Shown in pieces: positions 34,934 to 42,941 of a DNA stretch of 64,000 bases (its first letter is position 1; each line of letters starts with the position of its first letter). The translations under genes and the position numbers were made by a program. Where the stretch lies: positions 6,338 through 70,337 of the forward strand of contig CAXXKB010000003.1 in the NCBI GenBank assembly GCA_963668245.2. The letters are read 5' to 3'. Under the pieces are notes generated by a model that was not told where the DNA came from, searched no databases, and saw only the letters and a list, made by a program, of their open reading frames with translations. The stretch is from Anoxybacterium sp963668245. GTDB taxonomy: Bacteria; Bacillota; Clostridia; Peptostreptococcales; Anaerovoracaceae.

Positions 34934-35479
34934 ATGCTAAAAGAACCAAGAAAGCGAACAGAGAAGGTATTTGAAGAGTACAATGACTACCACGATAGGG
35001 GTATGGTAAAGTGGCTGACCGCATTCGCTATGGAGGAATTAGCAAAGTCTATTTCGATAGGAAAAGAGGAGGCGATGAAGGATATTCCCATCCTGCCTCA
35101 GATGAGCCCTTTAGAAATCGATATAGCTTTAGCGGAATCCATTCAAAAAAACCGTCTCGTATCGATACAATTGAACCAAAAAGATCGTTTCGGGCGTCAA
35201 ACTGAGTCGATAGTAGGTCATTTCACAGGCTACCTCACGGATAATAAGCTTTTGATTGATAATGAATGGATTTTAGCGGAGAGTATTCGAAACGTGCGCA
35301 TTTTGCATGATGAGAAATGGTCCAAGACCCACGTCTTTTCAGCAGATACAAAAGAAAATAACGGACTGAATTCCACGCGAAAGTTTCCAAATACTGTTTG
35401 TATTGAAGACCAAGAAGCTTTTGACACTGATATCACCTGGGTAGAAGACTTCAATCAATGCACAGAATGGTTTGAGTAA
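34934..35479 (+). CDS. YolD-like protein, copy B
   Basis: The 181-residue protein is the paralogue of 23283-23828, with the same EYNDYHDRGMVKWLTAFAMEEL core and acidic C-terminus. The ATG follows GGAAGG by 8 nt. The LexA-type promoter suggests SOS induction. Differences are scattered substitutions only, so both copies appear functional. Confidence 0.8.
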   Translation: MLKEPRKRTEKVFEEYNDYHDRGMVKWLTAFAMEELAKSISIGKEEAMKDIPILPQMSPLEIDIALAESIQKNRLVSIQLNQKDRFGRQTESIVGHFTGYLTDNKLLIDNEWILAESIRNVRILHDEKWSKTHVFSADTKENNGLNSTRKFPNTVCIEDQEAFDTDITWVEDFNQCTEWFE

Positions 35480-35634
35480 CCCCTACATGTAGGCCCTTGA
35501 GAAAAACCTAAAATGTCGCGTACAAAGATGGCCGCATGTAAAAAATCATGTTCTTGAGTGCTTTTATCCATTTAAAACTATTTCCTCTCACACTAAGAAA
35601 GCGTATACTTTTAATCAAGGGGGGATAGCATTCA

Positions 35635-35871
35635 TTGGAACATTTCGCGCAAGTAATTGAACAGATTGATTATAAAATAGCTACCGTTAAATTTGATATC
35701 AAGGAAACAGAGCTACACCTACATAAGCAGTTGAATGCCGGTGTACCCGAAGAGCACTTGTCTGATTATTATTCGTTACTGGATATAAACGAAGGTATAC
35801 TCAGTGGACTGAACGAAGCACTAAGTATCCTTCAAACCGCATGGCTGAACTATACAGAGAGGGAGCTTTAA
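35635..35871 (+). CDS. Small coiled-coil protein, copy B
   Basis: This 78-residue helical protein is nearly identical to copy A (23984-24220). It starts with TTG after a G-rich ribosome binding site. It lies 155 nt after the YolD-like gene and 19 nt before the next small gene, so the three probably share one transcript that ends at the hairpin at 36183. Confidence 0.65.
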   Translation: MEHFAQVIEQIDYKIATVKFDIKETELHLHKQLNAGVPEEHLSDYYSLLDINEGILSGLNEALSILQTAWLNYTEREL

Positions 35872-35890
35872 AGCTCACGGGTAATCATGA

Positions 35891-36085
35891 ATGGAGACGT
35901 ATCATGAACTGGAAAAGGAACTAGCCGAGGTATGTTTAATGAATGAGTCCGATCAAGACTCGATTTCAATCTACCTAGATCGTTTTAATGCACTTGCCGC
36001 CACTGGTAACTTGTCGGATAAGCAGTTTGATCGATTGAATGGCTATATTGAAGAACTTATTCTCAATTGGGGAGACGTAGATTAG
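35891..36085 (+). CDS. Small acidic helical protein (intact third module gene)
   Basis: The 64 residues begin METYHELEKELAEVCLMNES. A second in-frame ATG at residue 18 has GAGG 8 nt upstream and may be the true start. The copy A equivalent is deleted. The function is unknown. Confidence 0.55.
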   Translation: METYHELEKELAEVCLMNESDQDSISIYLDRFNALAATGNLSDKQFDRLNGYIEELILNWGDVD

Positions 36086-36182
36086 ACAAAAGTGGTCCTT
36101 TGTAGGGTCCTAGGAACGTCTTTTCTTCCTATTTGAAAAGTTAAGCTGAACGATAACGGAGCTACGCAGAACTATAAAAAAG

Positions 36183-36221
36183 AAGGCCCAAAGCGATTCT
36201 ATACCGATTTGGGCCTTTTTT
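36183..36221 (+). terminator. Rho-independent terminator of the duplicated module
   Basis: AAGGCCCAAA (36183-36192) pairs with TTTGGGCCTT (36208-36217), followed by T residues. It is about 100 nt beyond the last small gene and may also serve the minus-strand gene at 36231. Confidence 0.85.
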
Positions 36222-36230
36222 AATGTGAAC

Positions 36231-36416
36231 TTATATGTTTCCTATCGTAAAGCCGTTACGACGTTTCTCCCATGAGTCAAGTATCTCTGCTTTTTTCGGT
36301 TCCCGCACGCAAGGATTTCTATCCGGAAATTTGGTAGACGTATAGAAATTAGAAGATTTGACTAACTCCTCCATTCGAGAAGCACGTGACGGTTCGATCT
36401 TTAATTTGATTTTCAT
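36231..36416 (-). CDS. Small basic protein of unknown function
   Basis: The 61 residues begin MKIKLKIEPSRASRMEELVK. AGAGG lies 8 nt before the ATG. The protein is basic and soluble, and has no recognised domain. It lies between the terminator and the BRCT gene, on the same strand as the latter. Confidence 0.5.
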   Translation of the reverse strand: MKIKLKIEPSRASRMEELVKSSNFYTSTKFPDRNPCVREPKKAEILDSWEKRRNGFTIGNI

Positions 36417-36466
36417 TCAACTACCTCTTTTTTTAGATTTTCAAAGACAGAAGAGCAGGGTTCACC

Positions 36467-36778
36467 CTATCCTTTATTCCCTCTCATAATCCCCACCACT
36501 TGGTTTAAGTGCAATAGGACTTTTTCCAGAAACGCTTGCTCGGATAAAACACAAACAGAGTGGCCTTCTTGCTGCAAAGCTTCCACTTTCTGCATCTTCA
36601 GACTTCGAGGATCTTCTTGGAAGAGATTGGTGTTCGCCTTTCCGACAACAAGGATGGTTGTGTCCTTCGTAACCGCTGCTTGCGGTTTTCCTCCTAATGC
36701 AGTGACTAGTGCCTGCGCTTGTTTCCGGGATAACGTATCCAATTTACCCGTAAATACAAATTTCTCTCCACGAAACAT
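36467..36778 (-). CDS. Stand-alone BRCT-domain protein, copy B
   Basis: This copy is almost identical to 25721-26032, with the same BRCT core GEKFVFTGKLDTLSRKQAQALV and the glycine turn ALGGKPQ. Homology between the copies starts about 19 nt beyond the stop and ends just before the ATG, so control regions differ. Confidence 0.88.
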   Translation of the reverse strand: MFRGEKFVFTGKLDTLSRKQAQALVTALGGKPQAAVTKDTTILVVGKANTNLFQEDPRSLKMQKVEALQQEGHSVCVLSEQAFLEKVLLHLNQVVGIMRGNKG

Positions 36779-37452
36779 GTGCGCGTCCCCCTCTTCCTAG
36801 CTATCCGATTTTTCTCGGATCCGTTCTTTTCTTCTATTTTACCGCTATCGGAAGGGGTTTCGCAACAAGCGTCGAACATATATTCTGATTTTAACAGGAA
36901 AGCTGCCCGTATTTGAAAAGGTTGGATTACATGCGGATTTCTAACAAAAAAAGGAACGAAAATAACGCATTTTAAGGCTTTTTCAAAACTGTCGATGACC
37001 GGTTATCCGCCAACAAGCAAGAAAATCTCCTCTCCTCTCCATACAGTCGATTTCCCCAAATAAGAAGGAAAAGAAAGATAGTTGAGTATCATTTTTTCGT
37101 TTTGTGTCGCCATACGCCCTAATCGATCCTGCGGAGCCGGATCAGGGCTTCACCATTTCGGACTGTTCCACGGCAATCGACATGCGGGAGGCCCTCCTTC
37201 GGTCCCACATGCTGCTATCCGGGAACAGAAAAGGAATTCAAGAACCGCAAAAACTTTTTCTTCTTTCCCTGCATGTCCTTCCGTTCAATCCAAAAAACTT
37301 TTTGTCTAAAGAGTCTCTACCCACTGAAGTGGCAAGAGGCTCTTTTTTCTTGATTTCCTTTTAGCCTCACGATCACTGGCTAGCCAACAAAACGGAAAAA
37401 ATTCAGCTTTTAGCTCTCGCTTAGGCGTCACAAAACGAAAGGGGAAAATAAA
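36779..37452. other. Intergenic region with a GC-richer patch and a terminator
   Basis: Between 37090 and 37220 the DNA is richer in G and C than its surroundings. One plus-strand frame reads SPYALIDPAEPDQGFTISD, then DMREALLRSHMLLSG, which looks like real protein but belongs to no gene I can name. A terminator (AAAGAGTCTCTAC at 37308-37320, AAGAGGCTCTTTTTT from 37334) follows. It may be the remains of a lost plus-strand gene. Confidence 0.35.
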
Positions 37453-37734
37453 ATGACTAAAAGAAAACAAGAATTAGTGAGTGTCTATATCCATGGAATT
37501 TACAAAGGGCAAATCAAAGCGGACACGGAAACCATCGCCCACCTCGTTGCTGGAGCCTTTCCATACGAAAACTACGCTATTGTAAAGGGATTTAACAAGT
37601 TAGTTCTCACTACATTCGGTCCATTTTTGAATGTTGTGCCGGACAAAGAGTGGTTGAAAAACGAATTGCTGCCCATCTTGATTCCCTTGCAAATGGGCCA
37701 ACAGGACATTAAAAAAATTGCATATCAAGAGTAA
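37453..37734 (+). CDS. Hypothetical plasmid protein
   Basis: The 93-residue protein begins MTKRKQELVSVYIHGIYKGQ. AAAGGGG lies before the ATG. It is predicted mixed alpha/beta and soluble. It precedes the RadC-like gene by 52 nt and is probably co-transcribed with it. I do not recognise the family. Confidence 0.65.
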   Translation: MTKRKQELVSVYIHGIYKGQIKADTETIAHLVAGAFPYENYAIVKGFNKLVLTTFGPFLNVVPDKEWLKNELLPILIPLQMGQQDIKKIAYQE

Positions 37735-37786
37735 GCCTCGGCTGAATTATCCGTTTTGAAATATAAAAAGAGAGAAGGAAATCAAC

Positions 37787-38257
37787 ATGACAAAAAAAGT
37801 AAATGTGGAATGGAAACAAGAAGTGATTACGGAGATTGTACGCGTCAAACAAATCGTAATGGAACGGCCAATAGCATACCAAGGCAACATCGCTTCTACC
37901 CAGGAAGCTGGAAGGTTTGGTGTAACAGAAATTGGCGATGAAGCCCAAGAAATCCTCCTCGTGGTTATCTTGGATACAAAAAATCAAATCAATGCGGTCC
38001 ACCGTGTTTTTACCGGAAGTTTGAACTGTAGTGTCGCCCACCCGCGAGAAATCTTTCGAAGCGCGCTCCTCAATAACGGTGCCCGTATTTTACTATTTCA
38101 TAACCATCCCAGCGGAAATACAGACCCGTCGGAAGCGGACCTCATCTTCACAAAACGCATGGAAGAAGCCGGAAATATCCTTGGAATTGACTTACTGGAC
38201 CATTTTATCGTTTGCGGAAAAGACTGGCTTTCGCTTCGTGAGTATGGCATTTTATAG
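37787..38257 (+). CDS. RadC/JAB-domain protein
   Basis: This 156-residue protein is the JAB metalloprotease-like domain of the RadC family. The zinc motif appears as HNHPSGNTDPSEADL with a Glu in EILLVV upstream. Plasmid RadC-like proteins lack the helix-hairpin-helix of the chromosomal form, as here. They are common beside conjugation and antirestriction genes, but their role is unknown. A terminator follows. Confidence 0.92.
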   Translation: MTKKVNVEWKQEVITEIVRVKQIVMERPIAYQGNIASTQEAGRFGVTEIGDEAQEILLVVILDTKNQINAVHRVFTGSLNCSVAHPREIFRSALLNNGARILLFHNHPSGNTDPSEADLIFTKRMEEAGNILGIDLLDHFIVCGKDWLSLREYGIL

Positions 38258-38269
38258 ACATAAAAAACA

Positions 38270-38303
38270 ATCGAGCGGGGAATTAAAAAAATTCCCGCTC
38301 GAT
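38270..38303 (+). terminator. Terminator after the RadC-like gene
   Basis: ATCGAGCGGGGAATT (38270-38284) and AATTCCCGCTCGAT (38290-38303) form a strong stem followed by ATTTTAT. Confidence 0.85.
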
Positions 38304-38397
38304 ATTTTATCTATACGTGACGTTTCAATAGGACTAAATAACCTAAGTTGTTAAGCGGAAGGGAGAAAGGCCGCATCGGCCTTTCTTTTAACTTTAA

Positions 38398-38418
38398 TTT
38401 ACTATAAACTGTAGTAAA
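38398..38418 (+). promoter_or_regulatory. Operator-like dyad before the acetyltransferase gene
   Basis: TTTACT-N9-AGTAAA, extended to TTTACTA and TAGTAAA, sits 25 nt before the ATG at 38443. The same spaced motif lies upstream of the HTH gene at 9342-9953. A shared regulator is possible. Confidence 0.5.
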
Positions 38419-38442
38419 GTAAAAAATATAGGGTGGTTATCC

Positions 38443-39000
38443 ATGAGTGTATTTAAGCAATTAATCAGCAATCTTAATAGTTTAAAATTAAAGCGAAAAA
38501 TTGCTGTTCAAAAAGAAACCACTGATCAAATAGATATTTTAAAAAATAAAGGATTCGATGTGCTTTCCGTAACCCAAACAGAGAAGGCTAACCTCATAAT
38601 GTATAGACACTTTTTAGACGATATACCTGAAGAGGAAGAAATCCTTATCTCCATTGGAATTAGCGTCATAACTCCAAAGGGGCGTTCTGGCCGGGATCCC
38701 GTGTTGAAGGCGTTTTTCAAGAATAACTTTACCACTATTTCTTTAGAGGATATCGAAATGGTAGATTCTTTCATTAATCAAGGGCTGGGCAGCATGCTAC
38801 TGAACGCGCTTCTTGATATTGCGAAGAAAAGAAATATCCGTCGTATCACCGGAGAGATATCTCGCGTGGATATTGGCCACATAGAACGGCTGGTACACTT
38901 TTATGAGAAGCATAATTTTGAAGTAACCCTGTGCAGCAATCCTACAGATGGGTATAAAATTGGTGATCTAGTATGGAATAACAGCGGAATAGGGCATTGA
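38443..39000 (+). CDS. GNAT-family acetyltransferase
   Basis: This is a 185-residue protein. The acetyl-CoA binding core is NQGLGSMLLNALLDIAKKRNIRRITGEIS, with the pyrophosphate loop QGLGS. The later stretch HIERLVHFYEKHNFEV is the typical GNAT C-terminal strand and helix. The first 90 residues are less conserved. The acceptor is unknown. It has its own operator-like promoter region and a terminator. Confidence 0.85.
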   Translation: MSVFKQLISNLNSLKLKRKIAVQKETTDQIDILKNKGFDVLSVTQTEKANLIMYRHFLDDIPEEEEILISIGISVITPKGRSGRDPVLKAFFKNNFTTISLEDIEMVDSFINQGLGSMLLNALLDIAKKRNIRRITGEISRVDIGHIERLVHFYEKHNFEVTLCSNPTDGYKIGDLVWNNSGIGH

Positions 39001-39003
39001 AAA

Positions 39004-39038
39004 AACGGAGCTGCTAATCAGGAATTAGCGGCTCCATT
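39004..39038 (+). terminator. Terminator between convergent acetyltransferase and ArdC-like genes
   Basis: GGAGCTGCTAAT and ATTAGCGGCTCC form a stem with one mismatch, followed by ATTTCTTTT. It serves the plus-strand acetyltransferase gene and lies just past the stop of the minus-strand ArdC-like gene. Confidence 0.8.
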
Positions 39039-39042
39039 TCTT

Positions 39043-40410
39043 TTAATCAAGTTCTCTCTCATTCACCTTCTGCATAGTATACTGCACGCCTTTATCCTTC
39101 AGCTGCGCAATCTGCTCATACGACGCTTGCGTAAATGTCCCTTTTTTATAGGAATGTGAAATCGTCTTGGTCATCTTCTTATCTGTAATTGGGTCTGTCG
39201 CATGACTGTCAAACAGCTGATAACGGATTTTGAACGGTTGCGCCTTTTCTTCCTCAAATACCTTCTCCAGCTCTTCAACAGTGTAGATGGCTCCTTTTTC
39301 AATTGAATTTTTCCCATCATCAGTTAGAGGTTGGACGTTTTGAATAAGCACATAGGGTTTATCGGGCCGTTCTTTACCTTCTTCACGTTCATCTTGCTTG
39401 CTTATTTCATCTGCCTTTTCCGGAACAGGTATCCCGGTCTCCTCTTTAACTGTACTTTTCTCCGCTACTTTTTCTAGCTCCAATCCATAGTGCGTATCAA
39501 TTCCCTGAATCATTTCACGGGCGGTCTTTTGGATTGCCGCTAAATTCTTTTCGACATCTTGAATCTCCGCAAATTTCCCTGTCCAGTTGGCCACATAATG
39601 GATCGATTCATCTGCCGGATCCAAACCAAACGATTTTGCGACTACATAGGCTGTCATTTCTGCCTGCATTTCTTTTTCTCGGATTGTTGTATCCTTATAC
39701 GGACTGTTTTCTCCGTGCATTTTGGCATGCGCTAATTCATGAATCAATGTCTTTGCCGTCTCCGAATCGGTTAAGCGGCTATTCATCACAATCCGGTGCG
39801 TTCCGACTTCATAATAGCCCTTGGCCACTGTTTGGATAGGTTGAAAAGAAAGGGATTGGACAGTCTCCCGGGCATATCCTTCCAGTGCCCTGTTGAACGC
39901 TCCAAAGCTCTCTCCATTAAATTCGAATGCTACCCGTTTATTTGGATAATAAGCCGGATAATCCTTCTCCTCCGCATTCGTTTGCGTGATATCAAAGACG
40001 TGCCCTTTCGTGAAGCCGTCAATCCGCTTCACTACTGGAATCTCTTTATTTTTTATGCGCTCCTTTGTCACTGAATCGGCTACAGAAACGGGAATCAGCT
40101 TCTCATTTTCGTCTTTGTAATACCGCGCAATATTCGGAATCAAGATCTCAATGGCCTTCTCGCCTTTTCGTACCGAAAAGCCTTCCTCTTTCCATTGTTT
40201 GAATCCTTTTACCGCCAGGGCTCCTTCGAAACTATCCTTAATCAAGGCATTGTTACGGGGAGAATACTGGTAAAACTTCGACATAAAAGTAAGGTATGCA
40301 CGCATTCCATCGGAGTCTTGCGCATATTCTTCTACTTTTTTTCTGGCTTCTTGTGACAGTTCCTGCACAGCCGCTTTAATTTCCTGCGGTGTTTTCCTTC
40401 TGTAAGTCAT
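39043..40410 (-). CDS. ArdC-like antirestriction protein with zinc metallopeptidase domain
   Basis: The start chosen is the fifth codon (ATG), preceded by AAGGAG. Residues 1-130 match the ArdC N-terminal ssDNA-binding domain (SPRNNALIKDSF, VKGFKQWKEEGFSVRKGEKAIEILIP). The middle carries HELAHAKMHGEN and EMQAEMTAY, a zinc peptidase site with the third ligand Glu. The C-terminal 130 residues form an extra domain found on plasmid proteins. ArdC-type proteins enter recipients with the plasmid and protect incoming single strands from restriction. It ends the mobilisation gene series. Confidence 0.9.
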   Translation of the reverse strand: MTYRRKTPQEIKAAVQELSQEARKKVEEYAQDSDGMRAYLTFMSKFYQYSPRNNALIKDSFEGALAVKGFKQWKEEGFSVRKGEKAIEILIPNIARYYKDENEKLIPVSVADSVTKERIKNKEIPVVKRIDGFTKGHVFDITQTNAEEKDYPAYYPNKRVAFEFNGESFGAFNRALEGYARETVQSLSFQPIQTVAKGYYEVGTHRIVMNSRLTDSETAKTLIHELAHAKMHGENSPYKDTTIREKEMQAEMTAYVVAKSFGLDPADESIHYVANWTGKFAEIQDVEKNLAAIQKTAREMIQGIDTHYGLELEKVAEKSTVKEETGIPVPEKADEISKQDEREEGKERPDKPYVLIQNVQPLTDDGKNSIEKGAIYTVEELEKVFEEEKAQPFKIRYQLFDSHATDPITDKKMTKTISHSYKKGTFTQASYEQIAQLKDKGVQYTMQKVNERELD

Positions 40411-40425
40411 ATGCTTTTTCACTCC

Positions 40426-40662
40426 TTAGAATAGTGTGACTTTCGTATCGAGGACAACCTTTTTTTCAAGATCGAGCGAATAAATAACATCTATCTGCTG
40501 ATAGTAGTCCTGTAAAATGAGATCCCACAAATCATTGTATTCATAGATGGGTACCTCAATGTCTTTCGTTTGGTCCTCAATGTCGTAGGATTCTATCGTC
40601 TGAAAGAATCCTATATAATCCGCTTCTTCTATCGCGACCAAGCGTACTGGCTGTATGCTCAT
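40426..40662 (-). CDS. Small hypothetical protein of the mobilisation operon
   Basis: The 78 acidic residues, starting MSIQPVRLVAIEEADYIGFF, overlap the upstream RHH gene by 4 nt and lie 15 nt before the ArdC-like gene. Coupling to neighbours shows it is a real gene. No domain is recognised. Confidence 0.65.
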   Translation of the reverse strand: MSIQPVRLVAIEEADYIGFFQTIESYDIEDQTKDIEVPIYEYNDLWDLILQDYYQQIDVIYSLDLEKKVVLDTKVTLF

Positions 40663-41033
40663 GCTTTCCCCTCACTTTTTTTCGACAACTTTTTTTCAAG
40701 CACCTCATGGATAATGCTCTCTTCTATCAAAGGTAAATCAGTCGTAGCAGACAAGGAAAGCGGCGTTTCACTATCCGTACTTTCCAAGTTGGAATAGCTA
40801 TTAAACACTAAGGCTCCCACTAACTGCTTTACAATCGCCACTTCTTTTTCTAGCTCTCCTAAGTTGGATTTCGTTTCTATTTTCCTTGCGGTATTTCCTT
40901 TAGCTGCAAAGTACTGCTGAATGATCTTCCGGATTAACTGAGACCGATTATGACAATCGGGTTCACGAATGATTTCGTCATCTAATAAGTCTACAATCCG
41001 CTCGTCCAGGCTAAGCGATACAATTTTATGCAT
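40659..41033 (-). CDS. Ribbon-helix-helix-like plasmid protein
   Basis: The ATG chosen follows AGGAGGG and gives 124 residues. The N-terminus (HKIVSLSLDERIVDLLDDEI, RSQLIRKIIQQYF) has the strand-helix-helix pattern of RHH DNA-binding proteins. The rest is a low-complexity tail. It may regulate or help the relaxase operon. Confidence 0.65.
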   Translation of the reverse strand: MHKIVSLSLDERIVDLLDDEIIREPDCHNRSQLIRKIIQQYFAAKGNTARKIETKSNLGELEKEVAIVKQLVGALVFNSYSNLESTDSETPLSLSATTDLPLIEESIIHEVLEKKLSKKSEGKA

Positions 41034-41047
41034 ACGTTCCCTCCTTT

Positions 41048-42325
41048 TTATTCCAATCCATATTCTTGTCTGCACCTTACATACTCTGCTTCGCGTTCGT
41101 TTTGTTCATAGTACAAGAGGTTCACCTTCTTCTGGTACGTATCCCCCATCGCACGATCTAACCTTCGGCGATCGCGTAACGTAAAACGAGTCACGCCAAC
41201 CGATATTTCTTCGTGCTGCTCCTTATATAATGACCGATTCACAGACCGTAGCCTATTTTTTTCCTGCAGTTGCAGCTGCAGCTCTTTTAAAAGTCGATTG
41301 CCTAATCGATACTCCAGATCCGCCATTTGATTCTTTTGGTAGCCATGACTGCCACCATACAACCGCGCACGAAAATCGGCTTCCTCTTTCACTACTCGTT
41401 GAAATTCTTCCTGCTTTCCGGATTTTTTCAGATAGCTTTTTGTATAGGTATCTATTCTATTTTTTGCCACCGGGTATTCGCTACGGATTGTTTTATACTG
41501 CCACTTCTTTTTATCCTGGGGTAACACTTGAAGGATACGCAGTAGTTCTTTTCGTTCCATAAAAGTTTCTTGCGGTAGTTGTAATTCTTGAACCAAGTTA
41601 TCCCGTAGTGCCGTTTGTTTTTCGAGCGTTTGCTTTCGACTGGGACGGGTCAACTCATTCAAAAAGCTGCTCTTCATTTTCTCTAGCGTCGCTTGCTTCA
41701 GCTTTCCTTTCGGCTGCAAACATTCCGCTCCCTGGTCCCGATAAAAACGCGTTTGCATGCCCGTGGGCGACAACGATTTTTCTATTTTTTTCTTTCTCCG
41801 TTTCACCAATTCCCGAGAATTTTCTTTTTCGACAAGCGAAATATGGAAGTGTAAATTGTCCGTATTGTGGTGAAAAGAGGCCGCCCAAATCGTTTGACTC
41901 GGAATAAAATTCTCTTCTTTTATCAAGCGCTCCATCATGACGCGGACCGCTTTTTTAAGCGTCTGCTCCTGTACTGCGCCATCCGGATCCAGAATTTGAT
42001 TTTCTTTTAGCCACTCATTGTTGAAAGACCCCACGAACTTCCATTGCAAGCTGCCGTTTTTTTCTGCTTGTTGGTAGCTCTCTTTTAATTCTCGGATAAA
42101 ATTTTTATCGACAAAATCCTTTTCTTTGGTAAAAAGGCCACTGGCTTTTTTCTCGTCCGCCATGTAGGACAGAATGCCTTCCGGATAATAGTTGGTATTG
42201 TTATACTCCTCCCCCTTTTTAACTTTCAATTTATCTGTCATATAATCCACGATACCGGCATACCCTTTGGCATTCGTTCCCGGCAATTCAAATTCTGATT
42301 TTAAAACGAAGGCAGGCGTGGTCAT
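41048..42325 (-). CDS. MobP-type relaxase (MobP2-like)
   Basis: The start chosen is the ATG after AAGGAGG, giving 425 residues. Motif III with the metal-binding histidines is HHNTDNLHFHISLVE. The N-terminal region (KSEFELPG, YMTDKLKVKKGEEYNNTNY) fits MobP2 relaxases of Gram-positive plasmids. The C-terminal half is helical and basic. It nicks the transfer origin and leads the strand into the recipient. It lies 13 nt after the RHH accessory gene. Confidence 0.88.
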   Translation of the reverse strand: MTTPAFVLKSEFELPGTNAKGYAGIVDYMTDKLKVKKGEEYNNTNYYPEGILSYMADEKKASGLFTKEKDFVDKNFIRELKESYQQAEKNGSLQWKFVGSFNNEWLKENQILDPDGAVQEQTLKKAVRVMMERLIKEENFIPSQTIWAASFHHNTDNLHFHISLVEKENSRELVKRRKKKIEKSLSPTGMQTRFYRDQGAECLQPKGKLKQATLEKMKSSFLNELTRPSRKQTLEKQTALRDNLVQELQLPQETFMERKELLRILQVLPQDKKKWQYKTIRSEYPVAKNRIDTYTKSYLKKSGKQEEFQRVVKEEADFRARLYGGSHGYQKNQMADLEYRLGNRLLKELQLQLQEKNRLRSVNRSLYKEQHEEISVGVTRFTLRDRRRLDRAMGDTYQKKVNLLYYEQNEREAEYVRCRQEYGLE

Positions 42326-42338
42326 CGCTTCGCCTCCT

Positions 42339-42659
42339 TCACAGTTCATTTAAAACTTTTTGCAGCGTTCCCGTGTTGGCGTTTAAAGACTGGATCAGCA
42401 GATTCACCTTCTGATCAATCGCGTCTATTTTTGCAACTTCTTTTGCGACCGCCCCCATAAATTCCCGTTGTTCTTGCTGGGCTTCTTCTCGATAGGATTC
42501 GCCAATATAATCTTCCAGCACTTCAACTACTAAGTCAGAAAGCGAATAGCGTTTGGTTCCTAACGCTTTTTGTTTCTGCTCCACTATTCGAAATAATTCT
42601 TTCTTTAAGGAATGGGATACACCGGATACCCGGATTTCGACCTTGTTATTTGCGTACAT
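42339..42659 (-). CDS. Relaxase accessory protein, ribbon-helix-helix type
   Basis: The ATG after GGAGG gives 106 residues. The RHH part is NKVEIRVSGVSHSLKKELF and RYSLSDLVVEVLEDYI, followed by a coiled coil. Such proteins bind next to nic in oriT and position the relaxase. It is the first gene of the mobilisation set, directly downstream of the probable oriT. Confidence 0.8.
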   Translation of the reverse strand: MYANNKVEIRVSGVSHSLKKELFRIVEQKQKALGTKRYSLSDLVVEVLEDYIGESYREEAQQEQREFMGAVAKEVAKIDAIDQKVNLLIQSLNANTGTLQKVLNEL

Positions 42660-42689
42660 GAACACGCCTCCGTCTTCCGTCACTTTCTA

Positions 42690-42860
42690 CAATGGGAGAT
42701 CAACAACCCTAAATATCCTAGATTTTTCCATGAGCATAAGGGGGTCACTCCGCTGACGTTTTCTCGATTCCTCGAAAACCTCTTGATATCAGGCAAAGCC
42801 TGATGTGTCCCCTACTCCGCTCAAAACATGCCAAAAACCCTCTTTTTAATAGGATTTCAT
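42690..42860. other. Probable origin of transfer (oriT)
   Basis: The 282-nt gap between the accessory protein and the next transfer gene holds several inverted repeats. ATCAGGC-AAA-GCCTGAT lies at about 42786-42803, and TTTTCTCGA pairs with TCGAAAA near 42757-42780. GGGGGTCACTCCGC and GTGTCCCCTACTCCGC are related arms. Position beside the relaxase and repeats of this kind are typical of oriT. The nic site cannot be assigned. Confidence 0.55.
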
Positions 42861-42941
42861 AACATTTAATAGGTTTTAATAACGTTAATTCCAAGAATTA
42901 ATAAGTTTTATGAAGCCCTTCTACAGCCAATCTACCAATAA

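Larger units (their letters stand above)
34561..36075. repeat. Duplicated module, copy B (matches 22911-24300)
   Basis: This direct repeat carries the same order of genes and control sites as copy A, at an offset of 11,650-11,651. It is the more complete copy because its last small gene is intact. The two copies frame the kinase, ATPase, VOC and ABC-3C genes like the arms of a composite unit, but no transposase is linked to them. Confidence 0.9.

Noticed and set aside
22911..36783. Composite transposon with two IS arms
   Set aside because: The duplicated arms hold no transposase and no terminal inverted repeats; the IS1380 remnant lies inside and is truncated.
37104..37364. 86-codon plus-strand frame in a GC-richer patch
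   Set aside because: It has no ribosome binding site and runs through the terminator at 37308-37347, so it is not listed as a gene.
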